Part shown: piece after piece, positions 18,964-26,655 of the stretch | How the letters are laid out: the number at the start of each line of letters is the position of its first letter | How positions within the stretch are numbered: the first letter of the stretch is position 1 | Source: [Ruminococcus] torques ATCC 27756 | GTDB lineage: Bacteria; Bacillota; Clostridia; Lachnospirales; Lachnospiraceae | DNA: 64,000 nt | Direction: 5' to 3' | Assembly (NCBI RefSeq): GCF_000153925.1 | Contig: NZ_DS264345.1 | Coordinates: forward strand, 372,001 to 436,000 | Made by a program: the position numbers and the translations under genes | Notes under the pieces: model-generated | The model's input: the letters and a program-made list of their open reading frames with translations, nothing else | What the model was told of the DNA's origin: nothing | Database searches by the model: none

Positions 18964-19862
18964 AAAGACGACCATTATGTATATTTTGCGTACTGTTTCT
19001 TACAGTACAGGCGATAAGGGTGCTGTTTTTCGGCGCGGGAGATTACACTTCCGCGCTTGGGCAGATCGTAAACCGAAACAATAAAGGAGAAATCAATCTT
19101 ATATTGACGGGAACGGCAGATAGGATTGATGAAAAAGAATCTGTAACGGCAGTCCGTGTAAAGGGGAATGCCGTCTCTTTTTATAGTGGCAGCGATCGAA
19201 AGATCGCAAGGCAGTCTGTATTCGGAAAAAGCGACGGGCATCGTTCTTCCTATGATTTCAGTCAAGAGCTGCCAAGAAAAATATGGGAAGAGAAAGTGCT
19301 TGTTTATCTTGAAAAAGAAGATGCGGCACATATCAAAATCGGAAATAAACTAAAAATAAAAGGAAAGGCGTCTGCATTTGAGACTGCACGTAATCCGGGC
19401 AATTTTGATCAGAGAGCTTATTACAAAAGGCAGAAAATAGGCGCATATGTATGGGCGGATGAAGTCGGTATATTATCCGGGCAGACTGAATGCATCAGAC
19501 AATTCCTGCATGAATTCAGGCAAGGTTGGAAGAAACTCCTTGTAGGGTGTTTGGGCAGTTATTATGGAAACACGATAAGTGCGATCCTTCTCGGAGAAAA
19601 AGGAGACCTTGATCCATATATGAAAAAGTTGTATCAGAAAAACGGGATCGGTCATCTGCTGGCCATATCAGGTGTTAAGACTCTAAAGTTGGGTATCCCC
19701 CTAGTGCCTGCAACCCGCATAAACTGGGCATTTGTGTCACTACATATCGCTATAATTTACATTCTAAAACTGTGCTTAGACGAGGAAATTATTCCCCGTT
19801 GTCGTTTCCCTTGTTCAAGGGGGTATCTCACAAAATGTATAAATTGGCAAAAGAAGCAATAA
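18960..19862 (+). pseudogene. comEC: comEC, 5' part, cut by prophage insertion
   Basis: Codons 1-238 (to about 19673) are the N-terminal part of the ComEC DNA-translocation channel. They hold a membrane-anchored N-terminal OB-like domain (DUF4131 type) and the start of the competence domain, ending in KNGIGHLLAISG. The normal continuation (LHVS... and the multi-helix channel plus metallo-beta-lactamase-like domain) is missing. The frame instead runs 62 residues into prophage DNA (VKTLKLGIPLVPATRI...). A lysogen should therefore be unable to translocate DNA through ComEC unless the prophage excises. Confidence 0.9.
19666..19680. other. Probable attL junction inside comEC
   Basis: ComEC coding sequence is intact to ATATCAGGT (19665-19673) and foreign from GTTAAGACTC (19674 on). 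The exact core is not determinable without attR. The first 249 prophage bases (19674-19922) hold no recognisable gene apart from the comEC read-through frame; they include an imperfect inverted pair of C-runs (TATCCCCCTAG near 19695, CAAGGGGGTAT near 19816). Confidence 0.7.
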
Positions 19863-19922
19863 TTCAGCGTAAGTTTAATCTTATGGCAGAAGTCTAAAAA
19901 ATGGCAAAAGGAGAAGACGAAT

Positions 19923-20117
19923 ATGGCATATAAAAAATATAGAGAAATGAAGGTTTATGAAGCAAGTGGATATCAGTACAGGCGGACACCGAGCATTGTG
20001 TTGAAAGGAAAATGGCTCTCAGAACTAGGATTTGACATTGGGGAGCAGATTGAAGTGAAGTGCGAGGATGGACGCCTGATTATAACTAAAGCAAACGAAA
20101 TATGGCAATGCGAATAG
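19923..20117 (+). CDS. SymE-like toxin
   Basis: A 64-residue protein with an AbrB-type swapped-hairpin fold as in SymE. The diagnostic stretch RRTPSIVLKGKWLSELGF, then DIGEQIEVKCEDGRLIIT, matches the SymE toxin family. SymE toxins are usually SOS-controlled, restrained by an antisense RNA (SymR), and associated with restriction-modification loci. AAGGAGAAGACG precedes ATG 19923. It is the first prophage gene after attL and lies directly before the restriction-modification set. No antisense RNA promoter was confidently seen. Confidence 0.75.
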   Translation: MAYKKYREMKVYEASGYQYRRTPSIVLKGKWLSELGFDIGEQIEVKCEDGRLIITKANEIWQCE

Positions 20118-20154
20118 GAGCGTTTTATATATTCAAAGCAGAAAGAAAAAGTGC

Positions 20155-20183
20155 TTGAAACTGTTCGCAATCTCGAATATAAT
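20155..20183 (+). promoter_or_regulatory. Promoter of the restriction-modification set
   Basis: TTGAAA (20155-20160), a 17-base spacer and TATAAT (20178-20183). The spacer contains the inverted pair TTCG-CAATCT-CGAA (20164-20177), a possible operator for the helix-turn-helix protein encoded 45 bases downstream. Confidence 0.65.
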
Positions 20184-20227
20184 AAGAGTGTTGAATTGTA
20201 ATTTTTCCTGTCCACGGAGGGCTAAAA

Positions 20228-20422
20228 ATGGATTACTTAACATCAGCAGAAGTAGCAGAAAAATGGAATATATCACAGCGAAGAGTCGCTATATACTGTA
20301 AAGAGGGAAGAATTGATGGTGCAGTCTTAAAGGGACGAATGTGGATGATTCCTTCGGATGCAACAAAACCAGAGGATCCTAGGCGCATTCATAAAATAGA
20401 ACACCAAAAGGGCATGAGATAA
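20228..20422 (+). CDS. Helix-turn-helix (excisionase/MerR-like) protein
   Basis: A 64-residue DNA-binding protein. It contains a winged helix of the MerR/excisionase type: YLTSAEVAEKWNISQRRVAIYCKEGRI, then GAVLKGRMWMIP, with the usual basic wing and the IP-DA-KPEDPR tail. ACGGAGGGC precedes ATG 20228. Position before the methylase suggests a controller of the restriction-modification genes; an excisionase is less likely so far from an integrase. Confidence 0.7.
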   Translation: MDYLTSAEVAEKWNISQRRVAIYCKEGRIDGAVLKGRMWMIPSDATKPEDPRRIHKIEHQKGMR

Positions 20423-20519
20423 TATGCGAATAGGAACTCTACGGGTAGATATGCACATTGATATTTAAACGATTTATGCTGAGAGTTACATAAAATATGA
20501 CAAAGGAGCATAATCGAAG

Positions 20520-22628
20520 ATGGGAAACAAAAATACAAACTTGCAAATGGCCAAGAATGCCAAGGACGATGAGTTTTACACAACATATGAGACTGTCGAA
20601 AAGGAGATGGCACATTATGTGCAACATTTTGAAAGAAAAACGGTCTTGTGTAATTGTGATGATCCATTTGAATCAAATTTTTGCAAGTTCTTTTTGAAAA
20701 ATTTTAATGTCCTAAAACTGAAAAGGTTGATATGTACTTCCTTTAGTTCATCAAAAGTTATGGGTACTCAGGTCGCTCTTATGGATGATGATAGCGAAGT
20801 GCTGACTAAAGGAAATGGATATGTTCTGGATATTACCGGAATATGCGAGGGACAGGGTGAGTTGTCGGATGAGTATGTTACTCAATTTTTGCTGCAGTCT
20901 AAAGTTATAAAAAAATTAAAAGGAAATGGAGATTTTAGAAGTGACGAATGTCTCCAGTATTTGGCAGAATGCGATATAGTAGTTACGAATCCCCCTTTCT
21001 CGCTGTTTAAAGAAATTGTTGCAGAGATTGTTAAATACAAGAAGAATTTCCTAATTATAGGAAATCAGAATGCATTAACATACAAAGAAATATTTCCGTT
21101 GATTCAAAATAATGAAGTATGGACTGGATATCAATTTGGAGAGATGAAATTTAGAGTTCCGGATTCTTCTGAACCACGGTCAACCAGATATTGGGTCGAT
21201 GAGACGGGGCAAAAGTGGAGAAGCCTAGGCAATGCAATGTGGCTTACCAATCTTGATAATGATAGAAGGCATGAAAGACTGAATTTAACGAAAAAATATA
21301 CACCAGAAGAATATCCAAAATATGATGATTATGATGCAATCAATGTCAGAAGGATAACGGATATCCCATATGATTATCCCGGAATTATGGGAGTGCCAAT
21401 AACAATAATTAATAGGTATAATAGTGAGCAGTTTGAAATTGTAGGGGAAGCGAATCACGGCTCGGATAATGAGTATGATTTGTTTAAGCCTACGATTAAG
21501 GGAAAATTACTGTTTAAAAGAATACTGATAAAAAATAAGCAACCAATGAAAGAGGAAACTCCAATGTTTAGAATACTAGATTTGTTTAGCGGAGCAGGTG
21601 GAATGTCATATGGAATGGAAAAAAATGAGCATTTCACAACTGAAGTTGCATTGGATTTTAATGAAAAGGCACTTCAGACATTTAAGCACAATATGCCAGA
21701 TACAGAAACTGTATGCGGGGATATTACAGATGAAAAAATAAAAGCCAAGGTCATAGAATTGTGTAAAGCAAAAAAAGTGAATATGATTATTGGTGGTCCG
21801 CCATGCCAAGGATTTTCATTAAAGGGTAAAAAATTAGGACTGGATGATCCAAGGAATTTTCTTTTCAATGAATATTTACGTTTTGTAGAAATATTAAAGC
21901 CAGAGGTGTTTGTGATAGAAAATGTGAAAGCATTATTATCTACATCAGCCGGGTGGTTTAAAGATCAGATAATTAAAAAAGTAACGGAAATGGGATACCA
22001 TGTCGAATATGGAGTATTAACAGCATCAGATTTTGGTGTGCCACAGGCGAGACAAAGGGCAATTTTCATTTGTTCAAAAAATAAAAGTATTCCACTTCCG
22101 GCAGCCACATGTGAAACTCCTGTTACAGTTAGAGATGCGATATACGACTTGGCTTATTTAAATTCAGGCGAGGGAGAATTTGAACAGGATTATATCACAG
22201 AACCAAGTAGCGAGTATCAAAAACAGATGCGAAGAGGAAGTAAGAAATTATATAATCACAAGGCATCAAATCATGCGGCGATTGCAATAAAAAAACTTGA
22301 GATGATTCCGCCAGAGTGCGGGAAAGAACATCTTCCATCGGATATGGTTGGTAATCAGCAGTTTTCAGGAACATGGGGAAGATTAAAGTGGGATGCAGTG
22401 TCACCGACTATAGATACTAGATTTGATGCATCTTCAAATGGAACGAATAATCATCCGTTTCTGCATCGAGCAATTACGCCAAGAGAAGCTGCAAGAATAC
22501 AATCATTTGATGATAAATTCGTATTTATCGGACAAAAGCTATATATTAGGCAGCAGATTGGAAATGCAGTGCCACCTTTAATGGCAAAAGCAATTGCAGA
22601 TCAAATAGACAATATTTTGCAAAAATAG
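20520..22628 (+). CDS. Fused adenine (EcoRI-type) and C5-cytosine DNA methyltransferase
   Basis: A 702-residue two-enzyme fusion. Residues 1-340 resemble the EcoRI-family N6-adenine methylase: the N-terminal NTNLQMAKNAKDDEFYTTYE region, motif IV NPPF at 157-160 (VVTNPPFSLF), and a downstream YPKYDDYDAINV segment. Residues 349-702 are a complete C5-cytosine methylase: DLFSGAGGMS, GGPPCQGFS with catalytic C429, VFVIENV, RQRAIF, TPREAARIQSF and QIGNAVPP. The second domain has its own in-frame ATG (21564) with GAGGA 7 bases upstream, so a separate C5 enzyme may also be made. Two different methylases suit protection of the two strands of an asymmetric site. Confidence 0.9.
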   Translation: MGNKNTNLQMAKNAKDDEFYTTYETVEKEMAHYVQHFERKTVLCNCDDPFESNFCKFFLKNFNVLKLKRLICTSFSSSKVMGTQVALMDDDSEVLTKGNGYVLDITGICEGQGELSDEYVTQFLLQSKVIKKLKGNGDFRSDECLQYLAECDIVVTNPPFSLFKEIVAEIVKYKKNFLIIGNQNALTYKEIFPLIQNNEVWTGYQFGEMKFRVPDSSEPRSTRYWVDETGQKWRSLGNAMWLTNLDNDRRHERLNLTKKYTPEEYPKYDDYDAINVRRITDIPYDYPGIMGVPITIINRYNSEQFEIVGEANHGSDNEYDLFKPTIKGKLLFKRILIKNKQPMKEETPMFRILDLFSGAGGMSYGMEKNEHFTTEVALDFNEKALQTFKHNMPDTETVCGDITDEKIKAKVIELCKAKKVNMIIGGPPCQGFSLKGKKLGLDDPRNFLFNEYLRFVEILKPEVFVIENVKALLSTSAGWFKDQIIKKVTEMGYHVEYGVLTASDFGVPQARQRAIFICSKNKSIPLPAATCETPVTVRDAIYDLAYLNSGEGEFEQDYITEPSSEYQKQMRRGSKKLYNHKASNHAAIAIKKLEMIPPECGKEHLPSDMVGNQQFSGTWGRLKWDAVSPTIDTRFDASSNGTNNHPFLHRAITPREAARIQSFDDKFVFIGQKLYIRQQIGNAVPPLMAKAIADQIDNILQK

Positions 22629-22661
22629 TACATGAATGCATTGGGATGAAAGGAGACTTTT

Positions 22662-23534
22662 ATGAATATTGAAATGGCTTATATGCTTGGAATGATTCTT
22701 GGAAATGGTGAGATACAGCAGAATGCTACCGAAACAACAGTGACCATAGATATTCCATATAAAAATTTGTATACTGATGATTTAAAAGATGTAGCTGTTT
22801 ATGTTAAGGCAAGTATAGTAGATATTAGATCTATTGTAGAACCCTTAATAGGACATGCGTTAAACATTACTGAAGCACCGCATTCTACCAAAATGTCATT
22901 TACAAAGCCGAATGAAGAATATGTAGTAAGAGAAATGCTGAGACTTATTGGCGGTGGACGTCACCATTCTACTATGAAAATGAATGCCGAACTTTTTTCT
23001 ATTACTACAGATCAAAAGAAGGCTTTATTGCGTGGTATCGCAGATGTAACAGGATATATAAGAAAAAGTAATATTGCTTTTGGTCAGGATGGAGCACATA
23101 GAGTCTATATAGAGATTCCGGGAAATTGGTATATGGTAATTGATATTGCCAATATGCTAAAAGATGTTGATGTTCCAGTCCAGACAATTGATTTCGGCCA
23201 TCCGAATTTTAGAGATGGAAATTTGGTTAAGTATAACGCCGGAAAGCCAAATTTCTGGAAGAAAGAACATCAGGTAAAGATATTTGCAAATGAGTTTTTA
23301 CCTGTGGGATTTAACATTAAGCATAAGCAGGATGCTTTGGAGAAGTATGCGGATGAGTTGCTGGAATTCATTGATCCTGTTAAAACACATAAATTTTATT
23401 GGGAAAAAAGAGTACGCAGGGCGAACAAACCTATCCATCCCGGCGAAAATGATCCGTCATTGCCAGAAGAAATCAGAGGAAAGCATTTTGACTCGTGGAC
23501 TGATTTAGCGGGGTTCTTAGGATATGGCGAATAA
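22662..23534 (+). CDS. LAGLIDADG-fold protein with degenerate active sites
   Basis: A 290-residue protein with two LAGLIDADG-like helices: AYMLGMILGNGEI (residues 6-18) and LLRGIADVTGYI (122-133). In active homing enzymes each helix ends in a catalytic aspartate before the glycine. Here these are N15 and T130, so both acids appear lost. The remaining body (IEIPGNW, VKIFANEFLPVGFNIKHKQDALEKYA) is also typical of the fold. AAAGGAG precedes ATG 22662. It overlaps the next nuclease gene by 11 bases. I infer a DNA-recognition subunit for the restriction enzyme; cleavage by itself is unlikely. Confidence 0.7.
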   Translation: MNIEMAYMLGMILGNGEIQQNATETTVTIDIPYKNLYTDDLKDVAVYVKASIVDIRSIVEPLIGHALNITEAPHSTKMSFTKPNEEYVVREMLRLIGGGRHHSTMKMNAELFSITTDQKKALLRGIADVTGYIRKSNIAFGQDGAHRVYIEIPGNWYMVIDIANMLKDVDVPVQTIDFGHPNFRDGNLVKYNAGKPNFWKKEHQVKIFANEFLPVGFNIKHKQDALEKYADELLEFIDPVKTHKFYWEKRVRRANKPIHPGENDPSLPEEIRGKHFDSWTDLAGFLGYGE

Positions 23535-24021
23535 TGTAAAAAAAGAATTTGAATTATATGAGCCTATGAGATTATGGCTTCAGCAGTATTTGGAAGACAA
23601 ATATAAAAACGCAACGGTAATTACAGTAGATTCTCATGCAAGAACTTTAGATTTATTTCTTGAACAATACGATGTGATAGATTATTATCCACAGACAATA
23701 GGACTCGATATACAGATAGATGTGCTTGGAATTGTAAAGAAAAATGGAAAACCACAAATATTTTTTATCGAGGCTAAAAAGACGCAGTTGAATTTGCATG
23801 ATTTAGGACAGTTATGGGCTTACTGTAAATTGTGTGATCCAATGGAAGCATTTCTGTTATCCTCTGCAGGGCTTGGTAGCCTAAATAAAATAATGAATAA
23901 TTTGCACAGGACAGATTTACTAGAGTTTGGAGATGGAAAGAAAATCAAAAAGATGCAAATTGGTAAATGGGATGTGGGGAAAAATTCAATTGATTATCAC
24001 AGTCTTGTTCCGAAAATGTAG
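23524..24021 (+). CDS. PD-(D/E)XK nuclease, probable restriction subunit
   Basis: A 165-residue protein with a readable PD-(D/E)XK core: LDIQIDVLG (D62/D66), FFIEAKK (E83, K85), then LHDLGQLWAYCK with the motif glutamine (Q96). No separate DNA-recognition domain is visible. The start codon lies inside the end of the LAGLIDADG-fold gene, so the two are translationally coupled and probably form one complex. With the fused methylase upstream this looks like the cleavage half of a restriction-modification system. The family name is not recognised. Confidence 0.72.
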   Translation: MANNVKKEFELYEPMRLWLQQYLEDKYKNATVITVDSHARTLDLFLEQYDVIDYYPQTIGLDIQIDVLGIVKKNGKPQIFFIEAKKTQLNLHDLGQLWAYCKLCDPMEAFLLSSAGLGSLNKIMNNLHRTDLLEFGDGKKIKKMQIGKWDVGKNSIDYHSLVPKM

Positions 24022-24051
24022 GTATTTATAATATATATCAAGAGGTAGAAG

Positions 24052-24411
24052 ATGATAGAAAAAATTTTAGATAAAAATAATATAGCATATAAGGTTATTG
24101 ATGGCGAGGGCAATACAACTATTATAAAAATAAATGGGAAATTACATATGCTTTATATACATAATAAAGGAAATCAATTTCAAGTGGAAAGGGATTTCTT
24201 TGAGTATATAGACGGAAATTCTATTCCATATGTTATTTTGTGTGAAGATGACAATACCCATGTATTATATTATTTGAAATTGAATAAAAAGGCTAACTGG
24301 GTCAAATCATGTTTTGATACATGCGATAAGGACGTTATATATTTAGGAAAGCAGGTTTTAAATTCTAAAGTTACAGAGACCGATTTGATTAAAGAACTGA
24401 AGAAATACTAG
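24052..24411 (+). CDS. Small protein of unknown function in the restriction locus
   Basis: A 119-residue soluble protein, not recognised. It is predicted alternating beta and alpha (TTIIKINGKLHMLYIHNKG, PYVILCEDDNTHVLYYL, WVKSCFDTCDKDVIYLGKQVL). The layout strand-strand-DDN-strand-WV-S could be a degenerate nuclease-like fold, but no catalytic set can be named. AGAGGTAGAAG precedes ATG 24052, 30 bases after the PD-(D/E)XK gene, so it belongs to the same operon and may assist restriction. Confidence 0.6.
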   Translation: MIEKILDKNNIAYKVIDGEGNTTIIKINGKLHMLYIHNKGNQFQVERDFFEYIDGNSIPYVILCEDDNTHVLYYLKLNKKANWVKSCFDTCDKDVIYLGKQVLNSKVTETDLIKELKKY

Positions 24412-24478
24412 ACAAAAGCATTTTGACATCGGTGATTCATCTCCTGTTACAGAACGAAAATTACGGAGGCATTAAGAT

Positions 24479-25366
24479 ATGGCATATGGTAAATCAATAG
24501 AATTATTTCTAGTTAATGGCACTGCTGATAGCTTAATAACGGCAGAATTGTCAAATTGGAATGGTAAAGCTATTAAAATTCCACGAATTGAAGTGCCTAC
24601 ATGCAGTAGGGAAGATATTAAGCAAGCGGGTGTTTATTTTTTGTTCTGTAAAGAAGATAACGGGAAAGATTCTGTGTATATAGGAGAGGCAGAGAATGTA
24701 AAAGAGCGGTTGATTCAGCACCTAAGAGATGCACAGGCTGAGAAGGAAAAATATTACTGGAATACTGCAGTTATATTTATAGGAAGAGACCTTAATAAAG
24801 CGTTGATTAGATATCTCGAAAACCGTTTTGTAGAAATTGCACGACAGTGTAATAGATATGAGGTTCTTACAAAAAATACATATAAAAATACTGTGCTAAA
24901 GGAATCCCAAGTTGCAAGTATGGAAGAATTTGTTGATAATGTAAGGATACTGATTAATGCACTTGGTTATAAGGTTTTGGATGCATACACTAATGCTATT
25001 CCAAAAGAAAATCCAGTTGGAGATACGGAGAAAAAAGAAGATATAAAGTTGTATTTGGAGCGTGTCATAAAAAATGTAGGAAAAATAGAGGCACAGGGTA
25101 CAATCACATCTGAAGGATTTATTGTATTAAAAGGAAGCCAGATATCTCCAGTGGATGACAATACTGTTCCTGACACAATAAAAGAACAAAGGTGTATCAG
25201 TAATATCATAGATGGTATATTACAAGAAGATATGCTTTTTTCAAGTCCGTCAGGTGCGGCAATGTTTGTCGTCGGTAAAAGTGATAATGGTTTGACACGA
25301 TGGAAGGATGAAAATGGTCGCACTTTAAAAGAAATTGAAAATCATGAAATGATGAATGAAAATTAA
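24479..25366 (+). CDS. GIY-YIG nuclease with DUF4357 domain
   Basis: A 295-residue protein. The GIY-YIG domain spans about 46-150: GVYFLF (51-56), VYIGEAENVKERL (66-78, with Y67 and R77) and catalytic E114 in RYLENRF. A DUF4357 domain (about 205-285: GFIVLKGSQIS, LFSSPSGAAMFVVGKSDNG) closes the protein. DUF4357 is common in restriction-associated nucleases. ACGGAGGC precedes ATG 24479. An additional or alternative restriction nuclease of the locus is plausible; specificity is unknown. Confidence 0.85.
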   Translation: MAYGKSIELFLVNGTADSLITAELSNWNGKAIKIPRIEVPTCSREDIKQAGVYFLFCKEDNGKDSVYIGEAENVKERLIQHLRDAQAEKEKYYWNTAVIFIGRDLNKALIRYLENRFVEIARQCNRYEVLTKNTYKNTVLKESQVASMEEFVDNVRILINALGYKVLDAYTNAIPKENPVGDTEKKEDIKLYLERVIKNVGKIEAQGTITSEGFIVLKGSQISPVDDNTVPDTIKEQRCISNIIDGILQEDMLFSSPSGAAMFVVGKSDNGLTRWKDENGRTLKEIENHEMMNEN

Positions 25367-25394
25367 TGTTTTGTAAGTGGAGCGTAATGACATT

Positions 25395-25979
25395 ATGGTT
25401 ATTTGTCCAAAATGCAAGTCAGACAGGACTGCACCAATATTATATGGTTATCCGTCACATGAGGCATTTGAAGCTGCAGAACGAGGAGAAATTCTTCTCG
25501 GAGGATGCGAGCTGATAGACAGCATGCCACACGAGGATTATGGTTGCCTCGAATGCGGATACTGCTGGTCAAAAGAACTGCTTCCTGCAACGAAAATTAC
25601 AAAGATAAGATATAAAGTTGCTGAAAATGGCCCGTGTACATTAGACAGCCGGAATGTGCGAATATACGAAGTCTATCTTGATGGAAAGTGCGTAGAATAT
25701 TTATATCAGGGGCAATGTCGGAGATATCAATTTAAAACAGAAGAGAAAATATCCAATCAAAGGGTTTATAAATTAGCATGCCGTCTTCAGAAAATTATTG
25801 GTGCTCCATTGTGGGAGAAGGATATTGTAGAAGGTCAAGTATGCGATGGATGCAGTTATGAACTCCAAATAACTTATGCGGATAAGCGGAAAGAGGTTAT
25901 CAAAGGGGATGTGGCTGGCGGAACTTTCGATTCTATGTTAGAAGAATTTATACATAGTGTATTTAACGATGAGAGATAA
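25395..25979 (+). CDS. Zinc-ribbon protein
   Basis: A 194-residue protein. The N-terminal zinc ribbon has CPKC (4-7) and a second knuckle CLECGYCW (about 51-58), separated by GGCELIDSMPHEDYG. The C-terminal half (about 80-190) is a soluble domain of unknown function with two further cysteines (VCDGCSYEL). ATG 25395 is chosen so that the protein starts just before the ribbon; GTG 25377 has no better ribosome site. It follows the GIY-YIG gene by 28 bases. Confidence 0.65.
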   Translation: MVICPKCKSDRTAPILYGYPSHEAFEAAERGEILLGGCELIDSMPHEDYGCLECGYCWSKELLPATKITKIRYKVAENGPCTLDSRNVRIYEVYLDGKCVEYLYQGQCRRYQFKTEEKISNQRVYKLACRLQKIIGAPLWEKDIVEGQVCDGCSYELQITYADKRKEVIKGDVAGGTFDSMLEEFIHSVFNDER

Positions 25980-26011
25980 TAGTCGGCAGTTAGAAAAGAG
26001 GTGTGACGCAT

Positions 26012-26524
26012 ATGGATTGGAATCTGTTTTGGTCGGCATTCGGTGCAATTGGCGGTACTCTTGGTGCTGTTGCTACAACAGCAGCAGTTGTGGTTGCATT
26101 ATGGCAAACCAAATATAGTCAAAAGAAAATTATAAAACTTGCTTTTTCGGATAATTTTCAATTGTATAATCCTAATACGGGAGAGTCGGTCAAATTTATC
26201 GGGTTAAGTGTTACTAATATAGGTAACAGAAAGGTTATCATCCGTACATGGGGAGTGCATCTTAAGGAGGGGAGTGCCATTGTAATGCCACCTATGGATG
26301 CGAATGGAATAGAAAAAATGGCATATACAAAGTTGCCACAAACACTGGATTTGGAAGAATCCATAGATCTGCAGTGGCAGAAAGATAAATTTCAATTATT
26401 TTTGGAAGCTAATGAGGATAATATAGAGAAGAATAAGCCGTTGGTCTTTTATGTGAATGATAGTACAGGAAAACAATATACGGTAAAAACAAAAAAGAAT
26501 GCTTCGTACTATTTCAAACAATAG
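26012..26524 (+). CDS. Membrane-anchored protein of unknown function
   Basis: A 170-residue protein with one N-terminal membrane helix (about 5-32, FGAIGGTLGAVATTAAVVVALW). A cytosolic or exported beta-rich domain follows (SDNFQLYNPNTGESVKFIGLSVTNIGNRKVIIRTW, shown in part). Proteins of this build are frequent in mobile islands and are generally unnamed. ATG 26012 follows AGAGG by 10 bases; GTG 26003 is too close to the ribosome site. It is the last gene of the AT-rich cargo. Confidence 0.65.
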   Translation: MDWNLFWSAFGAIGGTLGAVATTAAVVVALWQTKYSQKKIIKLAFSDNFQLYNPNTGESVKFIGLSVTNIGNRKVIIRTWGVHLKEGSAIVMPPMDANGIEKMAYTKLPQTLDLEESIDLQWQKDKFQLFLEANEDNIEKNKPLVFYVNDSTGKQYTVKTKKNASYYFKQ

Positions 26525-26529
26525 GACTA

Positions 26530-26558
26530 TTGACAAATCGAACAAACGTTCTTATAAT
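26530..26558 (+). promoter_or_regulatory. Strong promoter with embedded LexA (SOS) box
   Basis: A perfect TTGACA (26530-26535) and TATAAT (26553-26558) are spaced by 17 bases. The spacer contains CGAACAAACGTTCT (26539-26552), which fits the Firmicutes LexA/DinR operator CGAAC-N4-GTTYG at 9 of 10 positions, with the last base T instead of G. LexA binding here would block polymerase directly. The transcript reads into the small gene at 26656 after a leader of about 90 bases. Confidence 0.85.
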
Positions 26559-26655
26559 TAAAGCATCGCTACGTTAGGATACATATCGCAGAGTAACACT
26601 ATCAGGTTGGTTCACTTTCCCTTGACTGACCACAGTATTAGGAGGCGATGGTTAC

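Noticed and set aside
19674-19922. tRNA or tRNA-like attachment site at the prophage edge
   Set aside because: The junction is within comEC coding sequence and no cloverleaf can be drawn.
20228-20422. Excisionase of the prophage
   Set aside because: The fold would fit, but there is no integrase nearby and it sits in front of the methylase operon; regulator preferred.
22662-23534. Active free-standing homing endonuclease
   Set aside because: Both LAGLIDADG catalytic acids are replaced and the gene is coupled to a separate nuclease next to a methylase.
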